This document shows positions 27,100 through 35,426 of a DNA stretch of 64,000 nt, piece by piece (the stretch's first letter is position 1; each line of letters starts with the position of its first letter). Location of the stretch: NCBI GenBank assembly GCA_965203565.1, contig OZ241896.1, forward strand, positions 1,364,001 to 1,428,000. The letters run 5' to 3'. The stretch comes from JAAXGX01 sp965203565. Lineage in GTDB: Bacteria; Acidobacteriota; Vicinamibacteria; Vicinamibacterales; UBA8438. A program made the translations under genes and the position numbers. The notes below the pieces were generated by a model. That model was not told the origin of the DNA. It searched no databases and was given only the letters and a program-made list of their open reading frames with translations.

Positions 27100-28899
27100 C
27101 TAGACCGCGGCGAGCTCGGCGGCCGGCTCGCGCCCGGCGCCGGCGGCGGCGACGCGCCCGGACTCCAGCAGCACGACCCGGTCCGCCCGCTCCAGCAGCG
27201 CCGTACGGTGGGCGATGACGACGATGGTGGTGCGCCCGCGCAACGACTCCAGCGCCGCGAGGATCCGCCGCTCGTTCTCCGCGTCGAGCTGGCTCGTCGC
27301 CTCGTCGAGCACGAGCAGCGCCGGTCTTCGCATCAGCGCCCGGGCCAGGGCTATCCGCTGGCGCTCGCCGCCGGAGAGCCGTCCGCCCCGGTCGCCGGCG
27401 ACGGTGTCCAGCCCGTCGGGCAGGGCGGCGACGAACCGGTCGGCGGCGGCAAGGCGCAACGCCCGCCACATCTCCGCCTCCGCGGCCTCGGGCTGCGCCC
27501 ACCGCAGGTTCGCCCGGATGGTGTCGTGGAACAGATAGGGGTCCTGGAGCACGCAGGCGGCCGAGCGCCGCCAGCGGCGCGAGTTCGATCCGGTCAGGAG
27601 CGCGCCGTCGACGCGCACTTCGCCGCCGGCGGGCGCGAGCAGGCCGAGCAGAACGTCCGCCAGCGTGCTCTTCCCGGCCCCGGACGGCCCGGCGATCGCC
27701 GTGATCTTCCCGGCGGGGATCTCCAGGCTGACGCCTTGCAGCGCCGGCTTCGCGGCGTCGGTCCCGTAGACGAACGAGATGTCGCGCATCGTCAGCGCGC
27801 TGCGCAGCGCCATCCGCGGCCCGCCGTCGCCGGCGGGCGTCTCCGCGGCCGCTTGCAACGTCCGTTGCATCGCCCGCGCATGGGCGTACGCGGGCAGCGC
27901 GTGCGCCAGCTGCTGCGCGTACTGCTGCAGGCGGGACACCCCCGGCAGCACGCGCGCGAAGATGAGCGTCATCAGCAACAGCTCGGGCAACGGCAGCGCG
28001 ACGGCGGATACGGCGAACCAGATCAGCGCGGCGAGCGCGCACGCGGCGCCCACGTCGAGGCCCGCGCGGGCCGTCGCACTGGCCCGCATGAACGCCAGCT
28101 GGTGCTCCCGCATGGCCGCAACCGTCTCCGTGAAGCGCCGCACGTGCAGCCGCTCGACGTTGTAGCCCTTGGCGAGCTTCAGGCCGCCCAGGAAATCCGC
28201 CACGCAGCCGTAGAGCGTCCGGTTGGCGCCGGTCAGCGCCTCGCCGAAGGTGCGCGAACGTCTCGTCAGCGGGCGGGTGAGCAGCAGCAGCGCCGCCCCC
28301 GCGGCAAGCGCCGCGGCGGTCAGGGGGGGGGAAATCAGCGCCGCGACCACGACTTGCGTCAGCGCCAGCGCCGCCGTCGTCACCAGTTGCAGCATGAGGA
28401 ACGCTCCCTGGCCGATGCGGTTCACGTCACCGGTCAGCACGTGCTGCACGTCGGACTGCCGGCGCCCGAGGAGAGTCTCCCACTGCGCTCCCGCGACGGC
28501 CGCGTAGAGCTTCTCACGGAGCCGGTCGGTGAATCCCAGACGCATCCGGGCCAGCAGAACGGTCCGTTGCCAGGCCGCCGCCGAGCGCACGGCGGCGAGG
28601 GTCAGGAAGACCGCGAGCACCGCCGGCAGCGTCAACTCGACGCCGGCGGCGTCCGCGGCGCGCGCCACCGCCTCCGCGACGCGGCCGCCTTCGCCGGGCT
28701 GCGCCCCGGAGCCGACCATGTTCAGGAACGGAACGACCATGAGGAGCCCGAACGTCTCGGTCACCCCGGCCGCCAGCAGCAGCAGCAGCGCCAGGACGAT
28801 CCTGCGCGGCGCGTAGGCGATCAGGGCGCGCGCGAGCTCCGCTGCTTCGGCGAAGACGCCGGGAGGACGTCCCGGCCGGCCGGGGCGCGGACTTCTCAC
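27100..28899 (-). CDS. ABC exporter (fused permease-ATPase) of the lasso-type RiPP cluster
   Basis: The protein has 599 residues. I chose GTG 28899 because it overlaps the upstream stop by 4 bp (GTGA). An N-terminal six-helix type I exporter domain (about residues 15-320) precedes an ATPase with GPSGAGKST (Walker A), LSGGERQRIALARAL (signature) and LLVLDEATSQLD (Walker B). Translational coupling to the B2 peptidase gene assigns it to lasso peptide export and immunity, as in other lasso clusters. It has no N-terminal C39 peptidase, consistent with a separate leader protease. Confidence 0.9.
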   Translation of the reverse strand: MRSPRPGRPGRPPGVFAEAAELARALIAYAPRRIVLALLLLLAAGVTETFGLLMVVPFLNMVGSGAQPGEGGRVAEAVARAADAAGVELTLPAVLAVFLTLAAVRSAAAWQRTVLLARMRLGFTDRLREKLYAAVAGAQWETLLGRRQSDVQHVLTGDVNRIGQGAFLMLQLVTTAALALTQVVVAALISPPLTAAALAAGAALLLLTRPLTRRSRTFGEALTGANRTLYGCVADFLGGLKLAKGYNVERLHVRRFTETVAAMREHQLAFMRASATARAGLDVGAACALAALIWFAVSAVALPLPELLLMTLIFARVLPGVSRLQQYAQQLAHALPAYAHARAMQRTLQAAAETPAGDGGPRMALRSALTMRDISFVYGTDAAKPALQGVSLEIPAGKITAIAGPSGAGKSTLADVLLGLLAPAGGEVRVDGALLTGSNSRRWRRSAACVLQDPYLFHDTIRANLRWAQPEAAEAEMWRALRLAAADRFVAALPDGLDTVAGDRGGRLSGGERQRIALARALMRRPALLVLDEATSQLDAENERRILAALESLRGRTTIVVIAHRTALLERADRVVLLESGRVAAAGAGREPAAELAAV

Positions 28900-29417
28900 T
28901 CGCACCGGATCGTTCGCCCGGGCTGCGGTTCGGCGTCTTCGACAGGCGGCAGCGCCGCAAACGTTTCGATCTCGCCCCCTCCGATCACGCATCTCCCGCC
29001 GACGGTCAGCCAGGCGTGGAAGTCGAGCCCCGCGTCTTCCGCGCTACGCCGGGCGCCGAAGATCAGGCGGCTCGCGACCCCCCGGCGGCGCAGCATCCAC
29101 TGCAGCGCCATGGCCTGCGGCAGGCAGACGGCGGAAAACGGCGCGTGGCGGGCGATTCTTCGCAGGATGCGCGCCGTCCGTCTGGAAAGTCGCCGCTTCG
29201 GCGCGTCGGGCCCCGGCGCCTCCACCAGGACCAGCCAGCGCCGCCAGCGGCGCATCCGCACGCACTTGACGAGCAGCCGCGCCAGCAGCAGCGCCGCCGC
29301 CGCTTCCAGCGCCGTCGCCTTGACCGCCGCGGGCGCGCGGACGAAGACGCGAAAGGCTTTCGCGAAGCGGAGCGGCGCGGCCCGAGGCGTCACGGATTTC
29401 CCGGCGGGCGAGTGCAA
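28896..29417 (-). CDS. lasso peptide biosynthesis B2 protein (leader peptidase)
   Basis: The protein has 173 residues, typical for stand-alone B2. A transglutaminase-like cysteine protease core is seen: FSAVCLPQAMALQWMLRRRG (Cys near 98) and GLDFHAWLTVGG (His near 134), the standard B2 pattern. B2 cleaves the leader from the precursor after a B1/RRE partner presents it. The partner here is the PqqD-like gene at 36348. The TTG start at 29417 is uncertain; a GTG about 24 nt downstream is an alternative. It is divergent from the precursor gene across 190 bp. Confidence 0.9.
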   Translation of the reverse strand: MHSPAGKSVTPRAAPLRFAKAFRVFVRAPAAVKATALEAAAALLLARLLVKCVRMRRWRRWLVLVEAPGPDAPKRRLSRRTARILRRIARHAPFSAVCLPQAMALQWMLRRRGVASRLIFGARRSAEDAGLDFHAWLTVGGRCVIGGGEIETFAALPPVEDAEPQPGRTIRCE

Positions 29418-29502
29418 GGAAGAGCTGTCATCAGCCGAAACCGCCGGCCAGTGGACCGAATTTTAGGCGACGGGCCGTTCGCGCGCAAGTTGCGACATGA
29501 TC

Positions 29503-29564
29503 TATACTCTCAAGCGGAATCGGGGTCGCGGGCGGAATTGGTCCTTCTCCCCCCCCCCCCCCCC
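29503..29564 (+). promoter_or_regulatory. precursor leader region: TATACT -10-like box and C16 tract
   Basis: The 190-bp divergent gap between B2 and the precursor contains TATACT (29503-29508) without a clear -35. It also contains an uninterrupted run of sixteen C (29549-29564), about 43 bp before the precursor ATG. If the -10 is right, the C tract lies in the untranslated leader. Its length could vary and affect expression. Confidence 0.4.
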
Positions 29565-29607
29565 GGATTGCAGGCAGTTCGACCGCGTTGAGGCAAGGAG
29601 TACGGCA

Positions 29608-29790
29608 ATGCTCGATCAACCCGCAAAAGCGAATTCGGCGTCCACCGACCAGCCCGGGAAAGCGTGGCGGAAGCCCTCCGTGCGATCGCTGAAAGCCGTT
29701 TCAGCGACCAGCCAGGGCAACAAGACCGGTAGAATGGAAGCTGATCTTAACCCTAATACCCAAGGCATAAACTACAGGACTGGCGGTTGA
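29608..29790 (+). CDS. putative lasso peptide precursor
   Basis: The protein has 60 residues, with AAGGAG (29595-29600) seven bases before ATG. The leader contains AWRKPSVRSL, which fits the aromatic-x-x-Pro-x-x-x-x-Leu element recognised by lasso RRE/B1 proteins. The end of the leader reads ATSQ and is followed by GNKTGRME. I infer cleavage before this Gly, giving a 24-residue core with Gly1 able to form an eight-residue macrolactam with Glu8. The tail ends GINYRTGG and contains the only tyrosine of the whole precursor. The residue at leader position -2 would be Ser instead of the usual Thr, so the exact cleavage site is uncertain. It is followed within 39 bp by the modifying genes. Confidence 0.8.
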   Translation: MLDQPAKANSASTDQPGKAWRKPSVRSLKAVSATSQGNKTGRMEADLNPNTQGINYRTGG

Positions 29791-29829
29791 CGGCCCTGTC
29801 GGGAACTCCTGCCGCAAGGACGCTTCCGG

Positions 29830-30663
29830 ATGACGGCATGGGGCTGCCTCCATGATCTCGACAAGCTCGTCGGCGCCCACCTTTTCGGCGTCGCGCCGAA
29901 CAACAGCGGATCGACCTTCCTGAAGGAGGCGCTGGCCACCTGCCGGGCGACCTGGAACCTGGACTGGGAAGGACAGAACGTGTTCGGCTACGTCGGGCCG
30001 CCCCCTCGGCCCCCTGCCCTCTGGGCTTCCGAGCAGCGCTGGGTCGACCTGCTGACCGACCCGCGCAGCTACGACTGGCCGCGGACGCGCAAGGCCTGGT
30101 ACTTCCAGGCCTTCGCCCGCAGTTCCGAGGCGTCGGTGTTCTACACCAAGTCCACCATCCACCTCCTGCTGGTGGACGAGCTGGCGCGGCGCTTCCGGAA
30201 CGCGAAGTTCCTGTTCATGGTGCGTAACCCGTACGCGGTGTGCGAGGGGATCTGCCGGCGCTATCGGGAGCCCGAACGGTTCCCGGGCGGGCTGCGGCCC
30301 CGGGTCCCGAATCTGCGCGAGGCCGCGGCGCGGCACGTCGCCGCCTGCCTGGAGTGGCAGCGCCGCAACCTGCAGGCGCACGGAGACCGCGGCGTCTTCT
30401 TCACCTACGAGGCGATGTGCGCCGAACCGGAGCGCACTGCGCAGGCGATTCGCGCGCTGACGCCCGAACTCGACGACCTGAACCTGCGCCAACGCCTGTC
30501 CGTCAAAAATCGGTACCGCGAGATGCTCACCGACATGAACGCGCGGCAGATCGCGCGGCTGGGCGCCGAGGAGTTCGCCGCGTTCAACCGCGTGTTCCGG
30601 GAGCGCGAGGACGTCCTCGCCTGGTTCGGCTACCGCGTCCTGGAAGGGGCGGACGATCTTTGA
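29830..30663 (+). CDS. sulfotransferase in RiPP cluster
   Basis: The protein has 277 residues. APNNSGSTFLKEAL is the 5'-phosphosulfate-binding loop of PAPS-dependent sulfotransferases. FLFMVRNPYAVCEGI is the 3'-phosphate-binding block (Arg-Asn-Pro). It would move sulfate from PAPS to a hydroxyl of the peptide or an attached sugar. It is placed directly after the precursor, and its stop overlaps the kinase start (TTGA), so it is a core member of the operon. A second sulfotransferase domain is fused to a kinase at 36701. Confidence 0.85.
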   Translation: MTAWGCLHDLDKLVGAHLFGVAPNNSGSTFLKEALATCRATWNLDWEGQNVFGYVGPPPRPPALWASEQRWVDLLTDPRSYDWPRTRKAWYFQAFARSSEASVFYTKSTIHLLLVDELARRFRNAKFLFMVRNPYAVCEGICRRYREPERFPGGLRPRVPNLREAAARHVAACLEWQRRNLQAHGDRGVFFTYEAMCAEPERTAQAIRALTPELDDLNLRQRLSVKNRYREMLTDMNARQIARLGAEEFAAFNRVFREREDVLAWFGYRVLEGADDL

Positions 30664-31664
30664 CGCACGCACGCCGCCGCTTCCCTCGTGACTACGTCGT
30701 CGACGGGCTGCGGGTGCGCTCGTCCGTTCCGTTGCGGTTCGCTGCTCCCTGCATGCGGGCGCCGGCGCCGGCGCCCGACGTAACCGTTCGGTTCGGCGCC
30801 GTGCCGGCGGCGTTGCGCGTGCCGGTGGAAGAGCGCCAACGCCTGGGCGATCGGATGGGGATGGAATGGGAAGCTGCGCCCGGCGTTCTGCTGCTCCACG
30901 TGCGCGGCGTGGCCCGTTATCTGGCCACGGAGGGCCGCGACGTCCTGGTGGAGCCGTGCGGCGGGGACGACCGCGAGATAGACGAGCACCTTGCCGATAA
31001 GGTGTGGACGGCGGTGCTGCTGCAGCGCGGCATCTTTTCCCTCCACGCCAGCGCCGTCGCATTCGAGCCGGGCGCGGTGCTGTTCCTGGGCTCCTCCGGC
31101 GCCGGCAAGTCGTCGCTGCTCGGCGCGTTGCTCAAGCGCGGCCACGCCATGCTGGCCGATGACGTCGTCGGCGTCACGCTGCGCTCTTCCTGCTGGAGGC
31201 GGACGCCTTCGCACTTTCCCGCGCCGAGCGCCGACTCCCGTGTCCTCGCGCTGCCCGCCTATCCCCGCCTGCGGTTGTGCGCGGACGCGCTGGATGCACT
31301 GGGCTGGCAGGGGGAGGCGCTCGAGCAGGCGGGGCGGTCCGGCAAGCATCCGGTGCCGGTGCGGCGTTTTCGCGCCTCGCCGCTGCCCGTGTGCGCCCTC
31401 TTCCTGCTGGACTCTCACCACCGGAACGACATTGAAATCTCGATGTTGCAGGGCGGCGAGGCGTTCGAAGCGCTCTGGCGGCGCACGTGGCGCAATCGGC
31501 TGACGAAAGGCCTGGGGGGGCGGCGGAAGCAGTTCCACGCCGTGGCCGCGATGGTGCGGCAGGCGCCGGTCGCTCGGGTGATGCGGCCGGCGCATCCGTT
31601 CCGGGTCGACGCCCTGGCCGATAGCATCGAAGCGCACGTGCGAGAGACGGTCCCCGTCGCGTGA
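30660..31664 (+). CDS. HPr-kinase-like (HprK C-terminal fold) RiPP kinase
   Basis: The protein has 334 residues from a TTG start that overlaps the sulfotransferase stop. Key blocks are FSLHASAVAF, LFLGSSGAGKSSLLGAL (Walker A, about 142-154) and AMLADDVVGV (acidic pair), the HprK/P pattern seen in lasso peptide kinases. Such kinases phosphorylate a Ser at the peptide C-terminus in the paeninodin-type pathway. Here the predicted core ends in Gly-Gly with Thr nearby, so the site is open. It is homologous throughout to the N-terminal half of the fusion at 36701. The stop overlaps the cyclase start (GTGA). Confidence 0.85.
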   Translation: MTHARRRFPRDYVVDGLRVRSSVPLRFAAPCMRAPAPAPDVTVRFGAVPAALRVPVEERQRLGDRMGMEWEAAPGVLLLHVRGVARYLATEGRDVLVEPCGGDDREIDEHLADKVWTAVLLQRGIFSLHASAVAFEPGAVLFLGSSGAGKSSLLGALLKRGHAMLADDVVGVTLRSSCWRRTPSHFPAPSADSRVLALPAYPRLRLCADALDALGWQGEALEQAGRSGKHPVPVRRFRASPLPVCALFLLDSHHRNDIEISMLQGGEAFEALWRRTWRNRLTKGLGGRRKQFHAVAAMVRQAPVARVMRPAHPFRVDALADSIEAHVRETVPVA

Positions 31665-33535
31665 ACGGCATCTGTGGAGTCCGCGGCGCCGCGGACGGAC
31701 TCGGCGCCATGCTGACCGCCCTCGCCGACTACGGGGCGGAGGCCGCGGCGTGGACGGAGCCCGCCGCGGAGGGCGCGGAGGCCGCCCGTCGCAGGGAAGA
31801 GTCTCTCGTCGCCCTCGGCTGCCGATGGTCGCCCGTTGCGGAGGAAGGCGGCCGGTCCGGCGGCGCGTTGCGCATCGACCGCGGATCCGGCCTGGCGGTC
31901 GTCGCGGACGTCCGGCTCGACGACCGGCCCGCGCTCTGCGACGCGCTCGGCGCGCCGCACGCCGAACGCGCCGGCCTCGACGACCGGGACCTGATTGCGC
32001 GGGCCTGGGCGCGCTGGGGCCGGGACTGTCCGGACCAACTGCTCGGTGACTACGCCTTCGCGGTGTGGGACCGGCGCGCCCGCACCCTGTTCTGCGCCCG
32101 GGACCACATCGGGGCGCGCCCGTTCTACTACGCCGAAACCGCGCGCGGCTTCGTCTTCGCCAGCGCCGTCGAGGCGGTGCTCGCCGCTCCCGGCGTCGAC
32201 GACCGGCTCGACGAGTCCACCGTGGCCACCTGGCTGGTGCGGCGCAACGCGGTGACCGAACCCCGGACGTTCTTCGCGCAGGTGCGCAAGCTGCCGCCCG
32301 GCCATGCGCTGGAAGTGGCCGCCGGCGCGCCGCCGCGGCTGCGCCGGCACTGGCGGCCGGAGCGGGCCCCGCGGGTGCGGCGGGCCTCGGACGACGCCTA
32401 TGCGGAGGAGCTGCTGGACCTTGGCGCCCGGGCGGTGCGCGACCGTCTGCGCGGTCCCGACCCCGTGGGCGCGCACCTGACCGGCGGGCTCGATTCGTCC
32501 ACCGTGGTGGTGCTGGCGGCGCGCGAGCTGCGCCGTGCGGGCCGGCCGCCGCCGCTCGCCTACACCTGGCTGCCGCCGCGCGGCCGCCAGCCGGCCAGCG
32601 CCGGCGCGCCGGAGTACGACGTCATCGACGCGGTCTGCGCCGGGGAGGGGCTGCGCCTGTTCCACCATTGCGAAGTCGATCCCGAGGACCGGCTCGCCAT
32701 GTGGCGGCGCGACGGCGTGTATCCGGGCCGGGTGTTCTCGCCGTGGGAGGAGTCGGTCCAGCGGCAGGCCGGGGAGCACGGCGTGCGGGTGCTGCTGACG
32801 GGATGGGGCGGGGACGAGGGCGTGTCGTTCAACGGCCGCGGGTTCTACGCGCAGCTACTGCTCGGCGGGCGCTGGCTGCGGCTGGCCGCCGAGTGCCGCG
32901 CCCGCGGGTGGGGGTTGCGGGAGGCGCTCGGGCAGACGGCGAGGTCCGTGGCGCCCTTGCGCCTGTTGGACCGGCTGCCGTTGCGTTACGGCGGACGATC
33001 TTTCGCATATTCGCATTCGTTCATCGCCCCGGCGTTCGCCCGGCGGCAGCCTCCCTGGGCTCCGCGGCGCAAGGAGGCGGTCGGCGTGAGGCGTACGCAG
33101 TTGCTCATGCTGCAGTATGGTCACCTGAGCGATCTTGCGGAAGTTCTCGCGCCGACCGGCGCGCGCTGCGGCGTCGAGTACCGTTTTCCGCTGCTGGACC
33201 GGCGGCTGCTGGAGTTCGTCCTCGGCCTGCCGCCGGAGCAGTTCCGGCGCGGAGGCGTCGGCCGCTGGCTGATGCGCCATGCGGCGCAGTCGCTCCTGCC
33301 GCCCGATTGCTGCCGGCGTCTGGCCAAGGACGACGTTCACCTGCTCCTCGACGTTCCTGAAGACGCTGAGGCCAGGACGCTCCTCGCGATTCTGGAGGCC
33401 GGGTCCGCGTCGCCGACGCGGACCCGCTACGTCGACATGTCCAGGCTGCTGGCCAGCCTGAGCCGCGGGCGGGCCGTGCCGAGACGGGAGATGAAGATGC
33501 GTGACAACGCCCTGTCCTTCCTCGGCGAGTTCTGA
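31661..33535 (+). CDS. lasso cyclase (asparagine synthase-like macrolactam synthetase)
   Basis: The protein has 624 residues from a GTG start that overlaps the kinase stop. It starts MNGICGVRG, so the cysteine is not at position 2 and the glutaminase half is probably inactive, as in lasso C proteins. The synthetase half has HLTGGLDSSTVVVLA (about 272-286) and LLTGWGGDEGVSF. It activates the Glu/Asp side chain with ATP and closes the ring on the core N-terminus. It differs clearly from the canonical amidotransferase at 10409, which retains Cys2. Confidence 0.92.
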   Translation: MNGICGVRGAADGLGAMLTALADYGAEAAAWTEPAAEGAEAARRREESLVALGCRWSPVAEEGGRSGGALRIDRGSGLAVVADVRLDDRPALCDALGAPHAERAGLDDRDLIARAWARWGRDCPDQLLGDYAFAVWDRRARTLFCARDHIGARPFYYAETARGFVFASAVEAVLAAPGVDDRLDESTVATWLVRRNAVTEPRTFFAQVRKLPPGHALEVAAGAPPRLRRHWRPERAPRVRRASDDAYAEELLDLGARAVRDRLRGPDPVGAHLTGGLDSSTVVVLAARELRRAGRPPPLAYTWLPPRGRQPASAGAPEYDVIDAVCAGEGLRLFHHCEVDPEDRLAMWRRDGVYPGRVFSPWEESVQRQAGEHGVRVLLTGWGGDEGVSFNGRGFYAQLLLGGRWLRLAAECRARGWGLREALGQTARSVAPLRLLDRLPLRYGGRSFAYSHSFIAPAFARRQPPWAPRRKEAVGVRRTQLLMLQYGHLSDLAEVLAPTGARCGVEYRFPLLDRRLLEFVLGLPPEQFRRGGVGRWLMRHAAQSLLPPDCCRRLAKDDVHLLLDVPEDAEARTLLAILEAGSASPTRTRYVDMSRLLASLSRGRAVPRREMKMRDNALSFLGEF

Positions 33536-33547
33536 CAACGCGGGTTC

Positions 33548-34459
33548 ATGCAGGTCCGCCTGGCCACGGTCGCCACCGAACGCTTCGTGCCGGGAGCGCT
33601 CGTCCTGATCGGCTCTTTTCTGCGGCGCCATCCCGGGTTCGCCGGGGAGATCGTCGTCATCCACGACGGCCTGTCGGAGGAGGCGCGCACGGTGCTGGCG
33701 GCGACGTCCGACGCCGTGCGGTTCGCGCCGGTCTCTCCGGCGTTGCGCGGCCGGGCCGATCGCCTGTGCGCCGCGCTCGACCGTCTCCGGATGAATCCCG
33801 CGCAGTTCTGGATGTTCGAGGCGTTCCGGCTGACCGGCGCCGCCAAGCTGCTGTTGTGCGACAGCGACCTGCTGTTCCGCGCGCCGGTCGACGCACTGTT
33901 CGACTCGCCGGAAGCGCTGCTGGTCTGCCGCGACGCGTTCTCCTGCGCCGGCCGGCGGTTGGACGCCGAGACCTTCCTGCCCGTCGATCGCGCGCGGCCC
34001 CCCGCGGCCGGCCAGACGTTTCTGGAGAACACCTTCAACAGCGGCTTCCTGTGCATCGACGCCCGGCTGACGGGTGAGCACGAGTACGCGGACCTGCTCG
34101 CCGCCATGTCGCCGGCGCACTGGCGCCGGCTTGCGCTGCCGGCCGCCGATCAGCCGCTCCTGAACCGGTGTTTCGCCGGGCGGCAGACGCTCGTCAGCTC
34201 CACCTACAACTTCCTGGTTCCCTGCGCCGCGGCCATCCGCGCGCGCGAGGGCGTGGATCTGCGGAGCGCCAGGGTGCTGCACTTCAGCGAGTCGATCAAG
34301 CCCTGGTTTCCGGACGCCATGCTGAGCTGGGCCGGGCGCCTGGAGGCTCGGCCCGCGGCGACCGCCTTCAGGTTCTGGTACGACGCCTACCTGGATACGC
34401 TGACGAACGTGCGGGTGCGCACGGCGGCTCGGAGATGGGTGAGACGGCTCCTGGTGTAG
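33548..34459 (+). CDS. GT8-like glycosyltransferase in RiPP cluster
   Basis: The protein has 303 residues. LLLCDSDLLFRAP holds the Asp-x-Asp metal site. ENTFNSGFLCID and VLHFSESIKPW match the GT8 acceptor and His-x-x-(G/S)-x-K-P-W elements. GT8 enzymes transfer hexoses from UDP/GDP donors with retention. It is the last gene of the plus-strand operon (12 bp after the cyclase), so it may glycosylate the peptide, perhaps on a phosphate or hydroxyl installed by its neighbours. This is inference. Confidence 0.8.
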   Translation: MQVRLATVATERFVPGALVLIGSFLRRHPGFAGEIVVIHDGLSEEARTVLAATSDAVRFAPVSPALRGRADRLCAALDRLRMNPAQFWMFEAFRLTGAAKLLLCDSDLLFRAPVDALFDSPEALLVCRDAFSCAGRRLDAETFLPVDRARPPAAGQTFLENTFNSGFLCIDARLTGEHEYADLLAAMSPAHWRRLALPAADQPLLNRCFAGRQTLVSSTYNFLVPCAAAIRAREGVDLRSARVLHFSESIKPWFPDAMLSWAGRLEARPAATAFRFWYDAYLDTLTNVRVRTAARRWVRRLLV

Positions 34460-34505
34460 CAGGGCCGGGCGCCGCGCGTTTTCCCGCGCCGGTGCGCCGT
34501 CGGCG

Positions 34506-35426
34506 TCAGCGGTCAGCCCCGCCCGCGTCCCGGTCACGCCGCGACACGTGGCCGTTCATGACCCAACGCCGGTCCCCGAAGTCGTCCGTCTCGTACTGCA
34601 CCGGGGTCACCTGGTGTCCGCAGCCGCTGGGAAAGAAGACGATGCTGTTGCGAAACGGGACGATCCGCGAAAAATTGCTGTAGCTGAAGCAACCCGCATC
34701 GGCGTCCGTGTCGTAGAGCAGCAGATCCCCGCCGGAGAAGCGTGGCGGTTGGCGGTTGAAGAAATAGACGAAGCTGAATCTGCGATCGCTCCAGGCATCC
34801 GCCGTCCAATCCACGTGCGGCACGTAGAACCCACCCTCGGGATAGACGCGCATCCCCATGGTGATGGCGTATCGGCCGCTGTCGTCCATCCGCAGCCGCG
34901 CCAGGATCTTCGGCGCGAGGCTTAGAATCTTCGGGGCGATCCGGGACCAAGCCTCCGCCAGGGTCTGCGCGTCGGCCTCCAGAGTGTTCCGGACGTCGGG
35001 GTCCACGCGTCGGGCGGCGTACGTCCCCCCCACCTGCGCGGGGACGAAGCGTTCGCGCGCCGCAAGCCCCAGCGCCAGCAGGCGATCGCACTCGCCGGGC
35101 GCCAGAAAATTCGTCATCCGCACGAACGGCGCGGGCCAGATGCCGCCGGGGGCCGGTTCCGGCGCGCCGTTCCCGTTCAGCATCGCATGCAGCCAGGCGG
35201 CTTGGCGCGGCTCGGGACCGCGCCCCCGCAGGCGTCGGTACAGGCTGCGCGCCGCGGCGAAGCTCCCCTGCCGCCGATGGGTCTCGGCCAGCTTCCACAG
35301 CGCGTTCGTGTCGTGAGGATCGGCGGCGAGCGCCCGCCGAAGAGCCGCTTCGGCCTGATCCTGGAGGCCGCCCGGGCGCAGCAGCGCCCGCGTCACCTCG
35401 AACAGCGGCCGTTCGTCATCCTGCAT
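34506..35426 (-). CDS. TPR-containing 2OG-Fe(II) dioxygenase, copy 1
   Basis: The protein has 306 residues from ATG 35426. A short tetratricopeptide-like region (ALWKLAETHRRQGSFAAARSLYRRL) precedes a prolyl-4-hydroxylase-type domain. Iron ligands are VPHVDW (His-x-Asp) and CGHQVTPV (second His), and RRWVMNGHV supplies the 2-oxoglutarate side. It would hydroxylate a side chain; the predicted core has one Pro plus Asp and several Asn. It overlaps the end of its duplicated neighbour by 11 bp, at the end of the minus-strand operon. It is convergent with the GT8 gene. Confidence 0.83.
   Translation of the reverse strand: MQDDERPLFEVTRALLRPGGLQDQAEAALRRALAADPHDTNALWKLAETHRRQGSFAAARSLYRRLRGRGPEPRQAAWLHAMLNGNGAPEPAPGGIWPAPFVRMTNFLAPGECDRLLALGLAARERFVPAQVGGTYAARRVDPDVRNTLEADAQTLAEAWSRIAPKILSLAPKILARLRMDDSGRYAITMGMRVYPEGGFYVPHVDWTADAWSDRRFSFVYFFNRQPPRFSGGDLLLYDTDADAGCFSYSNFSRIVPFRNSIVFFPSGCGHQVTPVQYETDDFGDRRWVMNGHVSRRDRDAGGADR

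Noticed and set aside
27100..28899. ABC exporter considered as the type I secretion ATPase for the RTX proteins
   Set aside because: It is translationally coupled to the lasso B2 gene, and no HlyD- or TolC-like partner is nearby.
29497..29607. In-frame ATG at 29497 extending the precursor upstream
   Set aside because: No ribosome site, and the extension is a translation of the C16 tract (Pro run); ATG 29608 has AAGGAG at good distance.
31661..33535. Annotation as ordinary asparagine synthetase
   Set aside because: Cys is not at position 2, and the LTGWGGDE pattern plus the kinase/B1/B2 context fit a lasso cyclase.
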